Shown here piece after piece: positions 5,027 to 6,899 of a stretch of 6,899 bases of DNA; positions within the stretch are counted from its first letter, which is position 1; every line of letters begins with the position of its first letter. The DNA is from Actinomycetes bacterium. Its GTDB lineage: Bacteria > Actinomycetota > Acidimicrobiia > Acidimicrobiales > RAAP-2. The notes below the pieces were generated by a model. It ran no database searches, was not told the DNA's origin, and saw only the letters and a list, made by a program, of their open reading frames with translations. Position numbers and translations under genes: made by a program. Where the stretch lies: positions 1 through 6,899 of the forward strand of contig JAJYMD010000060.1 of assembly GCA_021787255.1 (NCBI GenBank), given 5' to 3'.

Positions 5027-6899
5027 CTCGGCCGAGCGCCGGCTTGGCTTCCGCTCCGGCGTTCGCCAGGGCGGGGCGGGAGCGGTGGCGGCGTGCGCGA
5101 CGGGCGCGTGGCGACATCGGGAGGCAGTGCGGCAGGCGTGCGGGAGAGCGCCTCGAGCACGAGGTCGATCGCGCGCTCCAGCTGGGGGTCCCGGCCCGCT
5201 CCCCAGTCCTGCGGCGCCCTGGGCACCGCGAAGTCGGGGTCGACGCCGCGGTTCTCGATGCTCCATCCGATGTCGGTGAACCAGAAGGAGTAGCGCGGCT
5301 GGGTCACGCTCGTCCCGTCGACGAGCGTGTAGCGGCTGTCGATCCCGATGACGCCTCCCCACGTGCGCATGCCGACGATCGGCCCGAGCCGGAGCTGACG
5401 GAACCCTGCGGTCACGATGTCGCCGTCCGAGCCCGCCTGCTCGTTCGTGACCAGGACGCGCGGGCCGCGCGGCGCGTTCGGCGGATAGGTCGTCGGGCCC
5501 ATGTGACGGGCTACGTCCCACGCGCGCACCGTCCGGCCGAGCGTCTCGAGCACGAGCGACGACGTGTGCCCGCCGCGGTTGTCCCGCACATCGACGATGA
5601 GCCCCTCGCGCGCGACTTCGAGGCGCAGGTCTCGATGGAGCTCCGCCCACCCGGTCGCGACCATGTCGGGGATGTGGACGTAGCCGACGCGCCCGTCGGT
5701 CGCTGCGTGCACCTGCTCCCGGCGCTCGGCCACCCATCGCTGGTAGCGCAACGGGCGCTCGTCGCCGAGGGGTTCGACGACCACCTCGCGCGTCGAACCT
5801 GCAGCGCCACGCACCGTGAGCTCGACCGGTTTCTCCGCAGCGCCGACGAGGTTGGCGGCCGGACCGAAGACGGGGTCGACCGGCTTGCCGTCCACGGCCA
5901 CGATCGCGTCGCCCGGCGCGATCCCTGCTCCGGGTGCGAGCAGAGGCGCCCGTGCGCTCAGCACGGAAGACTCGCCAGGCAGGATCCGCGCGATGCGCCA
6001 GGTCCCGTCGTCGCCCCGTTCGAAGTCGGCGCCGAGCAGGCCGAGCGCGCGTTCCTCCTCGACGGGCCGGGCGGGCGGCGTCTCGTACGCGTGCGACGTG
6101 CCGAGCTCGCCCTGCACCTCCCACATGAGCTCGGAGAGATCGTCTCTGGTGGCGATCCGGTCGAGCAGCGGCCGGTAGCGCGCGACCACGCCGTCCCAGT
6201 CGACGCCGGCCATGTCGGCCACCCAGAAGTGGTCGCGCATGAGCCGGGCCGCTTCGTCGTACATCTGCGCCCACTCGCGTGGCGGGTCCACCTCGATCCG
6301 GACGCGGCCGAGGTCGATGTCGACGACCTCCGGGCTCGGGTCTCCGTGCGGGGATGTCTCCACCCGGTGGTCCGCCGGCAGCGCTCGGAGCTGCCCGCCG
6401 TCGCGCACGACGATGGTCTTGCCGTCCCCGCTCACCTCGTACGAGTCGAGCGCGTCGACGAGGTGCGATTCGTGCCCGTGCTCGAGGTCGAACCTGACGA
6501 GCCACGCACGCGCCGCCTTCGCGCCGACGCCCGCGCGCCCTTCGCCGAGAACGCCCTCGATCGGCTCGGACAGCCACAGGAAGCCGTCATGGACGGCCCG
6601 CAGGTGCGAGTAGCGCCCGGCGGCGACCGGGAACGGGACGACGCGATCGGTGAGCCCGTCGGGCTCGATGCGCACCTGCGGCACCGGCTCCTGACCGCCG
6701 CCGCGCTCCTCCCCGCGGGTCTTGCCGTCCTCGCCGCCGTCGCCCTCGCGAACCTCCGCTCGGTCACCCTCCCGGCTGCCCTCCCCGTCCTCGCCGCCGT
6801 CGCCCTCGCGAACCTCCGCTCGGTCACCCTCCCGGCTGCCCTCCCCGGCCTCGTGACGATCCTCGTCCTCGCCGCGTCCCCCGGTCTTCTCGGCGCCAC
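5023..6899 (-). CDS. Tricorn protease homologue (S41 family), C-terminal 624 residues; start lies beyond the window
   Basis: The minus-strand frame is open from 6897 to a TAG at 5025-5023. The GTG at 6684 is internal: the frame continues unbroken upstream into the charged segment typical of tricorn, so the gene is truncated by the window. In visible residue numbers: 1-71 is a Gly/Glu/Asp/Arg-rich insertion, then the end of the beta-propeller region (DRVVPFPVAAGRYS, 84-97). A helical C1 domain (about 200-270) follows, with GTSHAYE carrying catalytic His269 (codon 6093-6091). A PDZ domain covers about 285-365, and the C2 catalytic domain contains VDVRDNRGG (435-443). NEQAGSDGDI holds nucleophile Ser490 (5430-5428) and Asp491; SIENRGVDPD holds Glu548 (5256-5254). 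The Ser/His/Glu set matches archaeal tricorn, so the enzyme should be active as a cytosolic peptidase that trims oligopeptides from upstream proteases. A Pro/Arg-rich tail of about 38 residues follows the domain. The gene overlaps the SRAP gene by 4 bp. Confidence 0.94.
   Translation of the reverse strand, partial: GAEKTGGRGEDEDRHEAGEGSREGDRAEVREGDGGEDGEGSREGDRAEVREGDGGEDGKTRGEERGGGQEPVPQVRIEPDGLTDRVVPFPVAAGRYSHLRAVHDGFLWLSEPIEGVLGEGRAGVGAKAARAWLVRFDLEHGHESHLVDALDSYEVSGDGKTIVVRDGGQLRALPADHRVETSPHGDPSPEVVDIDLGRVRIEVDPPREWAQMYDEAARLMRDHFWVADMAGVDWDGVVARYRPLLDRIATRDDLSELMWEVQGELGTSHAYETPPARPVEEERALGLLGADFERGDDGTWRIARILPGESSVLSARAPLLAPGAGIAPGDAIVAVDGKPVDPVFGPAANLVGAAEKPVELTVRGAAGSTREVVVEPLGDERPLRYQRWVAERREQVHAATDGRVGYVHIPDMVATGWAELHRDLRLEVAREGLIVDVRDNRGGHTSSLVLETLGRTVRAWDVARHMGPTTYPPNAPRGPRVLVTNEQAGSDGDIVTAGFRQLRLGPIVGMRTWGGVIGIDSRYTLVDGTSVTQPRYSFWFTDIGWSIENRGVDPDFAVPRAPQDWGAGRDPQLERAIDLVLEALSRTPAALPPDVATRPSRTPPPLPPRPGERRSGSQAGARPS
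5033..5065 (+). terminator. Candidate terminator hairpin after the SRAP gene
   Basis: CGAGCGCCGG (5033-5042) pairs with CCGGCGTTCG (5056-5065). This gives a 10-bp stem with one G-U pair and a 13-base loop, starting 7 bases after the SRAP stop. The stem is better on the plus-strand transcript, because the G-U pair becomes C-A on the other strand, so it is oriented to end the NUDIX-SRAP transcript. No T tract follows; terminators without U tracts have been proposed in Actinomycetota. The hairpin lies inside the last codons of the opposing tricorn gene. An overlapping perfect 12-bp palindrome, GCTCGGCCGAGC, sits at 5026-5037. Confidence 0.4.
6725..6847. repeat. 60-bp tandem repeat, just over two perfect copies, in the tricorn gene
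   Basis: Bases 6725-6787 are identical to 6785-6847, a 63-bp match at a period of 60 bp, giving 2.05 perfect copies. The full units 6721-6780 and 6781-6840 differ at only two adjacent bases. Read on the minus strand, each encodes a 20-residue unit starting GSREGDRAEVREGD and ending GGEDG plus one residue. A more diverged third unit may extend toward 6899. The repeat lies in the charged insertion before the end of the tricorn beta-propeller. Near-perfect identity at synonymous positions points to recent duplication. An assembly collapse or expansion here cannot be excluded. Confidence 0.95.

Noticed and set aside
4220..6577. A 785-codon open frame on the minus strand through the NUDIX, SRAP and tricorn genes
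   Set aside because: Its composition is dominated by Arg, Ala, Gly and Pro, with no domain. Long stop-free shadow frames are expected at this GC content, and the tricorn frame on the same strand has an intact catalytic set.
6682..6684. GTG at 6684 as the start of a complete 553-aa S41 peptidase
   Set aside because: The same frame stays open to the window end and encodes the charged insertion that precedes this segment in tricorn proteins. The visible part would begin in the middle of the propeller region.
6432..6899. A minus-strand open frame reaching the window end with repeated GRVTERRFARATAAR
   Set aside because: It is the 60-bp repeat in a shadow frame; the tricorn frame continues unbroken through the same bases.

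Overview
The window is chromosomal DNA of very high GC content (roughly 70% or more by eye) with densely packed genes. The gene families suggest a high-GC actinomycetote: an Lhr-type large helicase, a CYTH-CHAD protein, a stand-alone NUDIX hydrolase, an SRAP protein and a bacterial tricorn protease, with a likely leaderless start. A lineage such as Acidimicrobiia or Thermoleophilia is possible, but the sequence alone does not settle this. I see no tRNA, rRNA, CRISPR array, insertion sequence or phage gene.

Layout from left to right. Bases 1-1524 (+) are the last 507 codons of an Lhr-family ATP-dependent helicase whose motor domains lie outside the window. It converges, across 49 bp, on a 706-aa CYTH-CHAD protein (1574-3694, -). 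A 133-bp divergent intergenic region (3695-3827) holds two copies of a 20-bp direct repeat and a TANNNT -10-like box facing each way. From it, a NUDIX hydrolase (3828-4334, +) and an SRAP abasic-site protein (4343-5026, +) run rightward as a two-gene operon with an 8-bp gap. The SRAP gene converges on the C-terminal 624 codons of a tricorn protease (5023-6899, -); the two genes overlap by 4 bp and both stop codons sit in one CTAG palindrome.

Functional themes. The CYTH-CHAD and NUDIX genes are divergently paired and suit polyphosphate or nucleoside-polyphosphate metabolism. The Lhr helicase, the SRAP protein and possibly the NUDIX enzyme suit genome maintenance. The tricorn protease degrades peptides downstream of proteasome-like proteases. 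These links are inferences from families and position.

The most distinctive sequence feature is three separate tandem repeats with periods of 24, 27 and 60 bp. All are multiples of three, all lie inside the two minus-strand genes, and all encode low-complexity segments (a C-terminal tail, a loop inside the CYTH domain, and an acidic insertion in tricorn). They look like recent in-frame expansions. I found no clear evidence of a wholly new multi-gene system. The best candidates for follow-up are the divergent CYTH-CHAD/NUDIX control region, the altered ExExK signature of the CYTH domain, and the in-frame minisatellites.
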